From Agelas oroides (taxonomy: Eukaryota; Porifera; Demospongiae; Agelasida; Agelasidae): a stretch of 64,000 nucleotides of DNA. The stretch covers positions 24,629,316-24,693,315 of the forward strand of contig OX422183.1 of assembly GCA_949130485.1 (NCBI GenBank), read 5' to 3'. Shown piece after piece: positions 1-10,967 of the stretch; the first letter of the stretch is position 1, and every line of letters begins with the position of its first letter. The notes beneath the pieces are model-generated. The model searched no databases. It was not told the DNA's origin and saw nothing but the letters and a program-made list of their open reading frames with translations. Made by a program: the position numbers and the translations under genes.

Positions 1-54
1 CTCCTCTCCAGCTCATTTCTTCATCTTCTCCTCTTCCTCCTCCTCCTCTCCAGC

Positions 55-129
55 TCATTTCTTCATCTTCCTGACCTTTCTGTCATGAGCATCAAACTCA
101 TCTTCACCCAAGTCTTCCTCATTGTCGTG
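55..129 (-). CDS. Possible terminal exon, acidic/basic tail, gene unknown
   Basis: On the minus strand a CAG acceptor (130-132) is followed by 24 open codons and a TGA at 55-57. The peptide begins HDNEEDLGEDEFDAHDRK and ends in a basic run, KVRKMKK. Such an acidic then basic tail is common in nuclear proteins but points to no family. The exon's 3' end and stop lie in a direct duplication: the stretch at 1-28 recurs at about 43-70, so part of it could be low-complexity drift. It could be the last exon of a gene reaching in from the right, even of the DNAAF3 gene at 5-7 kb, but nothing in the sequence links them. Upstream exons were not found. Confidence 0.3.
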   Translation of the reverse strand, partial: HDNEEDLGEDEFDAHDRKVRKMKK

Positions 130-229
130 CTGTGTAGGTAGTCGGAAGGGTGTGAAAGGTGAGAGGGGGGAGGAGAGGGGTGTGAGGGGTGAGGAGGAGA
201 GGAGGTCGTGAATACATAAAAAATTTGCA

Positions 230-231
230 TG

Positions 232-299
<68 letters not shown>
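230..299. repeat. (TG)n microsatellite
   Basis: An almost uninterrupted TG dinucleotide run of about 68 bp. Confidence 0.95.
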
Positions 300-302
<3 letters not shown>

Positions 303-324
303 GGTACAGAGTTAATATAAACCT

Positions 325-985
325 CTAATAACGGACCCTCCGAAAAGCGGACAACCTCTGTACAACTAGCGGACAGATCACTTGCCCCCGATTGATTTTA
401 CCATAGAACTAATACATTTTGAGCCTCTAAGAAGCGGACACCTCTCAACTCCTAACAACGGACACTGATGAGCCAATACAAAATTACCTCCGAAAACGGA
501 CAGTGATCGACGGCTTTCGTAAGATTGTGCGCCACCACCGCTGGATTCAAAGACCGGGCATTATATTAGCACTGCTGCTTATCGTGCTAGCCTTTCTCGC
601 CATGGTACAGCAGCCCGAGCACGCATTACCAGGCCTACCGGAAGGATACCGAATGTCCAAACGGATACTTCCCTATATTCCGGATACGCAGCGGTCGTCC
701 TTTCAACTGTACTCGGAAATGAGCGGTTACGCACAAGCAAGTGTTTATGTTGTTACTGTTGTCATAATTGCAATCATTCTACTTTTTTATGCAAGTAGCA
801 TTGCTCTCGCCATCTTGCAATTGAAAAATTAAAATATATGGACAGAATACATCATTTTAAAAGATTTAAGTGGTAGTTATTTGTCTTTTTGGACTTTCCA
901 ATAGGTTTAAAAGAAAACCTCCGAGAAGAGGACAACCTCTCTACAAGGGACAAATGGCCTGTCCCCAATGTGTCCTTTGTTCGGA
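325..985. repeat. Two arms of a GGACA-rich repeat flanking a small ORF
   Basis: The motif CCTCCGANAAGNGGACAACC and related CGGACA units occur at about 325-500 and again, in the same orientation, at about 905-985. The two arms bracket the 503-832 ORF. Repeated CCTCT..CGGACA motifs resemble the ends of pogo/Tigger-type DNA transposons, but I could not define terminal repeats or a target duplication. Whether the ORF was captured by the repeat or the repeat inserted around an exon is open. Confidence 0.4.
503..832 (+). CDS. Small protein with two membrane segments, function unknown
   Basis: An open frame ends at TAA 830-832 and gives up to 109 residues. The nominal start at 503 is GTG, so the true beginning is either an upstream exon joined after the AG at 501-502 or the first in-frame ATG at 602 (77 residues). 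The protein has a basic N-terminal part, a hydrophobic segment at about residues 19-34 (GIILALLLIVLAFLAM), a polar loop with LPGLPEGYRMSKRILPYIPD, and a second hydrophobic segment at about 81-105. The layout is that of a two-pass membrane protein with a loop of roughly 45 residues. The composition and the absence of stops favour a real exon over chance. I do not recognise the family. GGACA-type repeats lie on both sides. Confidence 0.45.
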   Translation: MIDGFRKIVRHHRWIQRPGIILALLLIVLAFLAMVQQPEHALPGLPEGYRMSKRILPYIPDTQRSSFQLYSEMSGYAQASVYVVTVVIIAIILLFYASSIALAILQLKN

Positions 986-999
986 GGTTTTATCTTCTC

Positions 1000-3535
1000 A
1001 TTTCTATTGCAACTTTGACCATCCCTGTAAAGTTTGTGCATGGTGCAGTTCATGTACGTTACACTGACACAGCTGAACAAGTTAAGGGAAAGAACCGAAA
1101 TTCAGCATGGAGAAGGGAGCATAACACAAATACCGTCACCCCCACTCTCTATTCTCAAACATCAACAGTGAGGTCAGGGTCTAATTCCACTGTGAATACA
1201 CAGTAGCAGATATATGTCATCATCCCCACAATGAGAACATGGACAACCCTCCAGTATTCCACTACATACAGTACAAGAGTAATATAAAAGGATATGTACA
1301 CTATAGAAATGACAGCCCACATACAGTGACGGACAAGTACCACCAGCATTCCAGTACATGCAGTACAAAATAATAATACCATATCACGCGCTGTTAAGCA
1401 CATATGCTTATGACGGAGGCAATGCTAGTGTGCAGTGCATGTGTATGTGACAGCCAAGTACACTACAACTGCCTACCAAGTGTACATATATTATAGTCAC
1501 ATGCATACACAGAAAATGTATCCAACCTCCTCTGTGACATTGCTGCATTATAACAGGATATTAAAGTATGGAGAGTGGTGAACATCCTATAAGTGACATT
1601 CTTAACTGGGCTAAAGCAATTACATTCTGTTAGCTGTTCACTGCCACAGTGGAGATGGCATTACCTATTAATTTATACAGTCAATGAACCACATCTCCCT
1701 GAATGAAAAAAAAAAAGGCAGGCCTAGATGTTATGCAAAGTCATCCACTGTACAGGACACATTTCAGCCAATTAATACCATGCAGGTCTCATCAGTTGTG
1801 CTGGGGAGACCAGAAGATGGGGACTGCTATCTCATGATCATGCACCATGCAGGTAGCTAGCCTTATCTCAAATGTGGCGTATTTTCGTGCAGCTACAATT
1901 GTTGCTGTTATTAGGTACTTACTAAACACCAGGCTGATCTCATCTACCTGCAACACAGGTACAGCTTCTGTTGGTCTTGTGCCACGCATTAGTAAAAATG
2001 TGGTCTTGTATCAATGCATGCCTTCTCTGACATACAACGTTAATTTAAAAAGAAGTTACATCATTTTGTAGTTCAATTACCACTGAAATTCTTTACAAAA
2101 AATTTGTGAGCTACCAAATGGGTGACTTTTGGGCACAATGGGTGTTTGTGAAAGAATAATCCTATAGCAAATAGGGGAGTAGCATAGTGGGCTATATGCT
2201 TACTGTACATTACGATATATTGATTTCAGGCCATTCTAACATCAATGTGGTATAGTGTAGTGAATGTTTATTAGGTTTAACACCACTGCTTTTACTGCAG
2301 CTGTGTGTCACCTGTTGATTTAGTCTGCAGCATGCATGGTTGTTGAAGTGTTACCAGTCCTGTATACAAATCACTGAAAGAATTAATTTAATTTAATTTG
2401 CATGTTTCTTGCATGTTTCTTCAACATCTTATATTTCAGTGGCCATGTTCCCACGTAGTAATTGAATTCTGGCATGGTTTTATTGACCTGAGCCTGAATC
2501 ATCAATTAACAATTACCAAGATTTGAGATTGTGACAAATAGATATACAGAGCATGTATATATTATGCTGAGAAATTCACTTTGTTACAACAACTCAGCAC
2601 GTGGGAAATTTGAGGCAGTCAATGTACAGATAAAGTAATAGACTAGCTTGTGTATAGTGCATATTAATATGTGCTATGTAGCTAGCTGACAGAAGGCCAA
2701 GTAGTCTCCATCTTCACTTGAGTGTAAAGCATTCTACAAGGTAGTGAGAACAAAAAGTATATAACAGGTACAAAATGTTCTATGTAGGCAGGTATAAACA
2801 TGATGCAAATGTTTGAGAGAGAGAAAGAGATCACAGAAAATATAGTTTTGGAAAAAATGTACATACTGATCATTTAGAAGCAAGGCGAAAGAATCTATAC
2901 ACATCAAAAGCAGGACAGATCTAACCAGTGCACAAATCTGGAAAAGTACAGTCTGAAATTCTCCCATACAGCACATTCATAGACCAATCTTCACAAGCCC
3001 ATGCCATTGTTCTTCTGTTTGTTATATGTCACTGCCTATTTTATGTTTATAAGTTATAACTGAGTGGTTGAAGTAAAATTCAAATATTGATGATATTCAT
3101 AGAATCATGTGCTGATTAAGGTAGGTGTGGCTAACACCCACTGGGTAATATATATACTAGTTGGTAATATGCCTGCACATTTGTAGATGAAGAAAAGCAA
3201 CATTAATAACCTGTGAGTCTTTCCATTACTGTAAACCTCAATTAATAAGGCCCAATTCTTCATATTTTATGCAGCCATCTCATTTGTGGATAGCAACAAA
3301 AATATTTCTGGTGAAACTTTGATCTTGCATAAAATGGCTTTCATATAACCTAAAGCCACTCAATTACAATAAGTATGAGTTATATAACGTCTGAGAGGGA
3401 TGTAACTGATTTATTGTGTGTTCCTAGGTGGTTGTATAGCTAGAGAGTCGTTTAGCCCTGGCAAATTAACTGCAGATAGCCAATACAACTTGTTGCTAGC
3501 ATGGGTCTTAACATGTTTTTTTTTTTCATGCAACA
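1000..3535. other. AT-rich non-coding stretch
   Basis: I see no exon with both splice sites and a sensible peptide, and no bounded transposon. Short A or T runs occur, for example at 1705-1717 and 3518-3527. Open frames on both strands here have coincidental composition. Confidence 0.5.
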
Positions 3536-4668
3536 GGTAGAGTAAGTTAGCAATCATCGGACGACAGGTATATTCGGACACTCAAACGCGGAGGGAAAAC
3601 TGCGTAAACATTCGGCGATACCACAAGACTGTAGCTGAGGTACGTGGTACCTGGTGTACCGAAAATGACGCCCGCGCATTGTTTGCTGTTGGCGCTAGAA
3701 GCGATAAAATGGCCGTCCGAAAAACATCAATATTCGGAAAAGTGTATGTATTTTCAGACACTGTTGTTTGTGCCTTCTCTGAAGCTGCTTTTGGAGAGAT
3801 TTTAGCATCGATACGATGCCCCAAGACCTCCCCAATTCGCAATATATTTTGGTAGCGGTAGCTGCTTTGAACACTCAGGGGCGCAGCTGAACATGGACCA
3901 GTCCGATTCGATCGATAATCAGACGGTGAAATTTGTCATTTCTTGCTGTGTTGTCTCCAAACCAGTTGAAGTCTCCACCATATTAGCATCAGTAGAATCT
4001 ACAGGCTCTTGGCTACATGCTGGTACTTGTCTGGAGTTTGTGCGTTGAGTAGTTCTCGAGATATAAATATATTTCATGTTTCTTTCCATAAACTACGCTG
4101 GTTGATTTATGTGCAGCATAAATAGGTGAGTTCAAACGATATCGTGCAATATCTCGAGAACTACTCAACGCACAAACACCGGACAAATACCAGCATGTAG
4201 CCAAGAGCCTGTAGATTCTACTGATGCTAATATGGTGGAGACTTCAACTTGTTTGGAGACAACACAGCAAGAAATGACAAATTTCACCGTCCGATTATTG
4301 ATCGAATCGGACTGGTCCATGTTCAGCTACGCCCCTGAGTGTTCAAAGCAGCTACCGCTACTAAAATATAGGGGAGGTCTTGGGGCATCGTATTGATGCT
4401 AAAATCTCTCCAAAAGCAGCTTCAGAGAAGGCACAAACAACAGTGTCTGAAAATACATACACTTTTCCGAATATTGATGTTTTTCGGATGGCCATTTTAT
4501 CGCTTCTAGCGCCAACAGGAAACAATGCGCGGGCGTCATTTTTGGTACACCAGGTACCACGTACCTCAGCTACAGTCTTGTGGTATTGCTGAATGTTTAC
4601 GCAGTTTTCCCTCCGCGTTTGAGTGTCCGAATATACCTGTCGTCCGATGATTGCTAACTTACTCTACC
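3536..4668. mobile_element. Foldback element with inverted arms of over 500 bp
   Basis: The left arm 3536-4061 is repeated almost perfectly, in reverse complement, at 4149-4668, with about 87 bp between them. Both ends carry GGTAGAGTAAGTTAGCAA. The outer flanks would fit a TA duplication two bases inside the GG, but I cannot settle the exact end. Arms contain only a few mismatches, such as small differences near 3600-3700 against 4500-4560, which points to recent formation. Mirror-image ORFs in the arms are products of the symmetry and show no transposase motif. Foldback elements are non-autonomous and need a transposase from elsewhere. If transcribed, the element could form double-stranded RNA more than 500 bp long. 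Confidence 0.85.
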
Positions 4669-5059
4669 AGGCGAAGCTATCTGGCTAGCTATATCCCTCA
4701 AAAGCATTCGAAGGGCGCCTACAACAGTTGCTCTTGCACTTGTATACGAGAATGCCTGTATACTGTAAACAATCCGAGAGTGCAATAATCTGTGAGTTAT
4801 TGCACTCTTGTGTAGTTGTTGCACAGTGGGAAGTTGTGGGTTTGTGTAGTAGATTGATTGTACATGAATAATCTTAGTAAGCACCTAGCAACGTACAATG
4901 ATATGTTGAAGAGAAGGTTATCTGTTACCAACTTGAGCTCGGAAAATAACTTGCCGACTGAATGTTCCAGCTTTCATCACGGCGAAATGTTGGTTATATG
5001 GTTGCATGTGGCACAGTGAAATTGAAAGATAATGTAACATACAAGAGAGGGTTGCTGAC

Positions 5060-6845
5060 CTTAAACCCCAGTGATACAGCCATCCCAGTGACCTTCTTCA
5101 CAAACTGCTCTCGTTGTTCCTTCTTCAGGTCCAGCATATACCTGAAATGGAACACAACCAACTAAGCTGTCAAACATCATCTGCTCTGCACACAATTCCA
5201 TACAAGGGGTGTGGTGGGATACATATAATTATTCCATGGGACATCCAGTGAGATATACATATTCCACATGGTATCCTTCAGGCATCATAAACTTGGCATA
5301 ATATACCACTCCTGCAATATGTACACATATGCACATACTCCCCCACGGTGCTCTGTGACACTATTGCATATTGCACTACATATGCACATATTCCCCCATG
5401 GTGCTCTGTGACACTATTGCATATTGCACTACATATGCACATACCGTGGTGTCCCGGGCAAGCGCACATGGGCACTCGCAGCTCAAGCACCAAAAATTGG
5501 GGGTGGGCAGTTACACGGAGGAGGTGCTTGAATAGTCCAACTATCCCCGTGCAAGCACCACCCCGGATCCCAAGTCAGTTGACAGCCGCTACTGAATTGA
5601 CTCGTGTCGTAGCTTCGCCCGTGCTTGGTTTTTTTAAGGCAAACAAGGCCAGCGTGGCAATAGAGAAAGCTGTATCCTGCTAGAAAACAGACCAACCCGA
5701 AGTCTTGTTGCCAAGGCTTCGCAGTGTTCGTCGGTTGCAGTACACGAATTTCGTACTGCAAGTGAAGAATGCTGCGGACGAGGCTATGACCAGTGTATGC
5801 AAACCTTGCTGCCGGATGTAGTGGCGCCTGAAACTCATTGAAACAGTCTACGTGAGTTCGAACTGTGAACTTTCGCGTCACCACGCAAATATTTTGTGTG
5901 GTGGGTGGTTACACGAAGAACCTTGAAAAACCACAGAACTGTCAAAATCGAGGAGTGGGTATATACTTGCGCGAGGATGGGCGCTTGCCTGGGACAATAC
6001 GGTACTCCCCCATGCTGCTCTGTGACACTATTGTACACATATGCACATACATGTACCACTAGCCTGTTAGTGAACTCTTGGCATTTGGGTATACTAACCT
6101 TGCAGTCTCTAGTACCAGTGTGCAGGTGGGACCCATCACCCTCTCAATACCACTGGTCAAATGATGGACCATGCTGCATGAAAGAATTAAAACCTTACCA
6201 TTAACAGAATGGTTAGTTGTTAATAAAACTACTAAACATCACGGCACCAAAGTAGTAAGCAGCATTGGTTTCTAACCTACTATTATTAAGTGGTGGTTGT
6301 AACAAATTAATTATCCATGCTCAGCTGGTTGATACCACATGTACGAAGTGATAGCTTTGTTACAAGGCCCCTAACCCATTGATATTGAAGCAGAGAGAGC
6401 CCATAAATGAGGCTAATTGATTTTATGTCTGCAACTGAACATGTAGCTTGCTGCAGCCCAACTGTTTGAGATGACCACAGAGAGGTACACTTGCACAATG
6501 AAGTGGTCATTTGGTTACCATATGATCTACATACCTGTTTGAGAAGTACATGATACTGAAGAGATTTTTAAACTTGGCTTTCTTTCCCATCTCAGACACA
6601 GAACCAAGAGGTAGAAAGGTGATCTTATGAGACCCTGTAGGAGGAGGATGATCCAGCATGGTGTATTGAGCAAGTAATCATTCATTATTGGCATGGGAAT
6701 ATTATTCAAGTTACATACAGTACAAAGAAGTAGAAGTACACATTAGCGCAAGTTCCACGTGCGTGCGTAATTCTACCCGGAAGTTACAGCTGTTTGCGGT
6801 ACCTGCTCAACGGTTTGCACATGACTTGGGGCCATCTCCAGCTTC
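5060..6845 (-). CDS. DNAAF3: Dynein axonemal assembly factor 3-like, four exons (partial)
   Basis: Four minus-strand exons with GT/AG sites read in order. 6845-6803 gives KLEMAPSHVQTVEQ. 6623-6535 gives ITFLPLGSVSEMGKKAKF and on to the motif FSIMYFSN; its acceptor is either ATAAG at 6624 or CAG at 6635, and the first fits the phase. 6173-6099 gives MVHHLTSGIERVMGPTCT and then LVLETA. 5141-5060 gives YMLDLKKEQREQFVKK and then VTGMAVSLGFK. The last two junctions keep frame exactly (AAC-AG/C-ATG and GCA-AG/G-TAT). The run from FLPL, through YFSNSMVH and the ETARYMLDLKKEQ segment, matches my memory of the C-terminal half of DNAAF3/PF22, a cytoplasmic factor needed to preassemble ciliary dynein arms. 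The N-terminal half and the stop codon were not found. The assignment is from memory of the family, not a search. Confidence 0.7.
5329..6040. repeat. Short direct repeat of about 65 bp, split by a MITE
   Basis: The unit containing ATATGCACATA and GGTGCTCTGTGACACTATTG occurs twice in tandem at about 5329-5450, and a third copy reads on after 6003. The third copy is interrupted by the element at 5444-6002, so the tandem array is older than that insertion. Confidence 0.75.
5444..6002. mobile_element. TA-flanked MITE, 559 bp (mariner-type end duplication)
   Basis: The left end CCGTGGTGTCCCGGGCAAGC matches the reverse complement of the right end, CCGTATTGTCCCAGGCAAGC. Both ends are flanked by TA (5442-5443 and 6003-6004). 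Removing the element restores the local repeat unit, gcacaTActccc, which proves insertion. No transposase is encoded; the 133-codon minus-strand frame across it is chance. It sits in a DNAAF3 intron between the exons ending at 6099 and starting at 5141. Confidence 0.85.
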
Positions 6846-6999
6846 CTGCAGAGACAGCCAAGACAGTTGATTACTACTGTCATTATGTTACTCAGAAAAG
6901 TTGTTGAAACTTGTGTGCTATTTTTCAGGATGTGAAATGAAAGAATTAATTATGCATACAGAAAATGTGTAAAAATGTGCGTAGCTGGCATGTTAACTA

Positions 7000-8500
7000 C
7001 CATACAAAAGTTTTGAGCAACACAGGTAGCTTATAGCATGAGGTAATAATAGGTGATGTGAGTATCAGAGAGCACTATAGTGGTGACTTTCACTACATGA
7101 CCAGCTCCAGAAAGTTCCAGGTTGGTCTGTGTTGGCTACGCTTCTTGTGTCACTGTGAGTCAACACAAGGAGTACACTTCCCTGTGTAAGGTGAAAAATA
7201 AACCCATTAACAAGTGCGTGTGTGTGTACCATGCATGCTCAAGATAAGTAAAGGGAAATTTTATGTTTTATATCATGATGAGACTAAGCAAAAACCTCCG
7301 ATCAAATGCAGTATACACAGCTGTAAAATGTAGCCGATAAAAAATCTAGCCTTGCTTCACGTGAAAGATCAGGCATCTGATGGAGCAACCATTGTTACTT
7401 ACATGCCTTCTTTCCTGGAATAAGCAGTTATTTTCTACCTAGCCCCCCACCCTGCTATTCGTCACCCACGTCTATAAGAATGAGGTACATAATCTCTAGC
7501 AGGTAGAACTGAAGCTTCTGAAACAGTTGGGGAAGTCAACCTTGACACGGATTGTCTCATTTGGGGAGAACCTACTTCAGGGCTCATACAGCTGCTTTTG
7601 AGCTTTCTTCTCCCCATTGTCACTCAATGAACTTAAGTGACACATATGTACCCAAACAGCACAAAAAATGGTTGGGGATAATTAGAAAGACCAACGAGCA
7701 AACAAAAATGTGCCTTTCAACTTTGTACCATGGTAAACAAAAAGTAGCCAATCACATTCCTTTATTTGAGTGTGATATATCTCATATTGCACTGGTTGTA
7801 GGTTGATATATGATTTCATATTGCATCTTCTTTGGAGGCATATCATTGTTTACTAGTAACATTAACGTTGTTGTACAGAAATTTACACAAAACGATTTCA
7901 ATGAATAATCATAAACAACAATGGAATGCATAAATGAGTAATGATAAACAACAATGGAATGCATGTTGCACTGTGAAAATACAAAAATTATAGTGACTAA
8001 TGTTGGCGTTCTGCATGATAGTGATGGCACTGCATTCCGAATGTTACCGAGTAGCCACGCTGGGTTGTCTCGTTCCTAGACCACGCGCGCGGGGAGGCGC
8101 TTGATAAAGTAATGGGCGGAGTTCATTGAAGGCCATTCTGTCGTTCGGCCATTCCCTCATTCGGCCGTTCTGTCACGCAGCGTTCGTTCCCGTTAATCGA
8201 CACAGAAAGTTGAGCACGTTCTCGAGTGAACAGTTGTAGCTTGTTTGCTGTTGTTTTCTTGACACTGGGCCAAGGGTTAGTCAACAGTCTGCGGTTCAGG
8301 TAACTGCGCTCTGAGACCGCCGAGCTCGTTCACCATGTTCATGAGTGTGCAGTTGCTTCGCGAAGTTTCCAGGAGTTCCGCGTTTCTGTCACCTCTCCGA
8401 GAGATTTGTAGTACTGCAAAATTGTTGTAAGCGCATGACAAACTGTCCGCTTTTTATACCCTGCTACTATGTAAGCGCGTTGCTATGCCCCATGGTACAA
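7000..8500. other. No supported gene; CG-rich island near 8.1-8.3 kb
   Basis: 7000-8040 has no exon I can support. The stretch 8070-8330 is much richer in CG dinucleotides than its surroundings and ends in a good donor (CAG/GTAACTGC near 8300). It could be a promoter with a non-coding first exon on the plus strand, but no following coding exon was recognised. Confidence 0.3.
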
Positions 8501-8503
8501 GTC

Positions 8504-8603
8504 GGTTATACAACTCGGTGTCGGTCCCTACGGATACACAACCTCGGGCCTGCGGCCCTCGGTTGTGTATATCCCATAGAGACCTCGACCTCGTTGTATA
8601 ACC
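8504..8603. repeat. 100-bp imperfect palindrome with CG-rich centre
   Basis: The outer arms GGTTATACAAC and GTTGTATAACC bracket a centre with ACAACCTCGGGCC and its mirror image GGCCCTCGGTTGT. It folds into one long hairpin. The small plus-strand frame crossing it is a by-product. Confidence 0.8.
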
Positions 8604-8974
8604 TATACAAAGTTCTCAAGCTACAATGGGCACACATTTTTGGATCACTGAAATGTGATACATATCTACATGGAAGGACAGTGGTATGCCAGAGGAGGGA
8701 GGACATGACGCCATCTGGCTAGTCAAAATTGGATATTATGGCTCACCTCGCAGGCTAAGCTTGTAAGTTGCCAGTTTATCGCTAGGCAAGTCACAGGAGG
8801 CCATTTTAACTGCCAGACTTGTTCAGTTTGTCGAAAACCTTACACGCCCGTTGTGCCCATCACTACTTTCTCCATAGAGCCGTTCGTTTAGCTTGTATCC
8901 ACACTTCTTGATCTTTGAATGTCAGCTATTGTAGCTATCACGTGATCGCGTCCTCCCCCCTCTGGTGGTATGCC

Positions 8975-9306
8975 TAGCCTCATTCCCAGGCCTTCCATTT
9001 TTTGTTATTCGATTTTCGTTCAGTATAACACACGGAAGCGGAAGAGCGGTGAAAAATCATGGGGAAGGCCAGGGAACTCTTATCACGCGACGTGACACAA
9101 GGTGGACAATGAAATGCTCGATGGTGGAGTCTGGTACGTTATTTGAATGTGGACCCCTCCCCCCAATATGCAATGTCCACCTCACATCCACCTGACGCCA
9201 TTCACGTGATAAGTGTTTCCAGGCCTCCCCCGTTCTTCTACTTCCGTGTATTAATACTGAAGGCGAACCAAAGAACAAAAATGGGGGAGGCCCAGGAATG
9301 AGGCCA
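8975..9306. mobile_element. MITE with TAGCCTCATTCCCAGG ends and 9-10 bp TSD
   Basis: The left end TAGCCTCATTCCCAGGCC matches the reverse complement of the right end, TGGCCTCATTCCTGGGCC. The flanks are GTGGTATGCC (8965-8974) and GTGGTAAGCC (9307-9316), a 10-bp duplication with one change. It is 332 bp with no coding capacity. It shares ends and duplication length with the larger element at 50870-51471; partial relatives are at about 22306-22376 and 12065-12115. Confidence 0.8.
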
Positions 9307-9608
9307 GTGGTAAGCCAGGTATAGTGTACATATGGCAAATAAATTTTAACTATTGCACACACTCTAATTGGACACTTTTGGATCGTCAATACAGGACGGC
9401 CAACTTTAAGTTGTAAGGGACACAGGAAGAGCCAGAGAAAGGCAAAAGGGAGACTATAACTTGTGCCAAAGTGTAGTGAGTGTGTGAATCAGGATTTCAA
9501 TGCTGCAATTGTCTAAACACACCAACTTACCAGCAGACCAAGAACTTGGATGAGAAGTTCATCATGTGGTAGTTGACAGTCAAGAAGACAACTGAGGAAT
9601 CCAACAGT

Positions 9609-9731
9609 ATGGAGGAGAGTGACAATGATCTGGAGATAGACGATGATGGTGAAGTTACTAAGATCACAGATTTGGTTTTTGGGGTGGAAAGTGGTGTAGA
9701 AAAGGCTTACTGTTCCCCATACAGCAGTTGA
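9609..9731 (+). pseudogene. Short acidic open piece, possible transposon-derived relic
   Basis: An ATG-started frame of 40 codons begins MEESDNDLEIDDDGEVTK and ends at TGA. The acidic stretch looks like coding sequence, but no upstream exon or family motif can be seen. Acidic N-terminal stretches occur in some DDE transposases. Nothing here allows assignment. Confidence 0.25.
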
Positions 9732-10312
9732 ATTAGTCTCTGTTACCTATTTTGTTGTACAAATGCCTCGAACCTTGCTCTACTGGTGTACACAGTACTA
9801 TACACAATGGGGCCATTTACAGCTTCCTTTAGTTACAGCCTTCCTCTCTTCAAGCATAAGACTAGATGCTTCTGGCTACCTCCTGATACCCATATCTCTT
9901 GTGTTCCGCTAATGTACTCTTCACAAAATGAGCTTAAACATGCACACTAATTCATCGACCCGCCCTCTTGGATGCCTATTTCCTCCTTGTTTTCCTAACC
10001 AGCAAATTTATTTCACCTATCTATAAGTTACGTACCTTTTTTGACCATAACTGTGTCTCAAACGAGCCTTTCCAGGGCGAAAAACCTGCAACTACGCGAT
10101 CCTGTGAGGGCTGAAGTACACGCTGTCAAGTCAGCTTGAGAGAGACAGCACTTAATTTTAACCCCTTGGCCACGTACTAGAATATATGCGCATGCGCGCA
10201 ATCGGTCGTATCGCCACCAGAACGAAGAGGCACGGTTGTGGCACGACTGTGGGTACGAGGATCCTCCATGCAGAGGTGCCTCCAGCATCAATAGGTGGTT
10301 GTAGGATCTTTT

Positions 10313-10494
10313 GTTATTGGACTCGTGAAATCTACTGTGATTCATCTCATCCCCATGGAATGGAAAAGTGCTGGGTTCTACAGTTAGTGTCTCTGGTGTC
10401 TGATACCAGAGGAGACACTAACTGTAGAACCCAGCACTTTTCTCCATTCCATGGGGATGAGATGAATCACAGTAGATTTCACGAGTCCAATAAC
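10313..10494. repeat. Nearly perfect long hairpin, arms about 85-90 bp, loop about 7 bp
   Basis: 10313-10397 and 10405-10494 are reverse complements with only a few mismatches or indels, around GTCTGAT. The arms share the motif TAGTGTCTCTGGT next to the loop. It encodes nothing coherent. Such a structure could be a young palindromic MITE or the source of a hairpin RNA. Confidence 0.9.
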
Positions 10495-10707
10495 TTGCTG
10501 TCACCTTAGGTACCCACCCCCCTTTGATGTGGGGTTCTGCTCTACCACCAATGTACAGGACAGTTACTTCCTGAAATAATGAAATAAAACAATAACTGCC
10601 ATTTAATTGATAGACATCACTTGTAGAAAGGTATTTGTAATGAGGAGACAATTACCAAAGTTCGCTGTCTGTAACTATTAGTATAATTATATTTGGTGCA
10701 GCAAGCC

Positions 10708-10958
10708 CAGAGGAGGTCAGACACGTTGAACTTTACTAATTAAAACGGCTGAGGTCACACTAATTGATCTTGGATATTGCAAGGTAGAAAGCTTTTTAGC
10801 GTTTTCTATGACTGGCCCCAGCCTTGAATCCTGATTTGCAAACTGGGGTCCCACCTCAGTAAAAGTCGAGAGAGTAGTCTGTTGAGATACGAAAAATCAA
10901 TTAGTGTGACCTCAAGCCATTTTAATTAGTAAAGTTCAACCGTGTCCGAACTCCTCTA
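10708..10958. mobile_element. hAT-type MITE, 251 bp, TSD CAGCAAGCC
   Basis: The ends are CAGAGGAGGTCAGACACG and, in reverse complement, TAGAGGAGTTCGGACACG. The similarity continues inward for over 55 bp, to the shared GAGGTCACACTAATTGAT. The flanks at 10699-10707 and 10959-10967 are identical (CAGCAAGCC). hAT elements duplicate 8 bp and start YAGRG, so I read this as a non-autonomous hAT with one coincidental extra matching base. Confidence 0.85.
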
Positions 10959-10967
10959 CAGCAAGCC

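Noticed and set aside
3582-3842. Paired 86- and 70-codon ORFs in the foldback arms
   Set aside because: They are mirror images forced by the inverted repeat and have no transposase motif.
5483-5884. 133-codon ORF
   Set aside because: It lies wholly inside a TA-flanked MITE and shows no domain.
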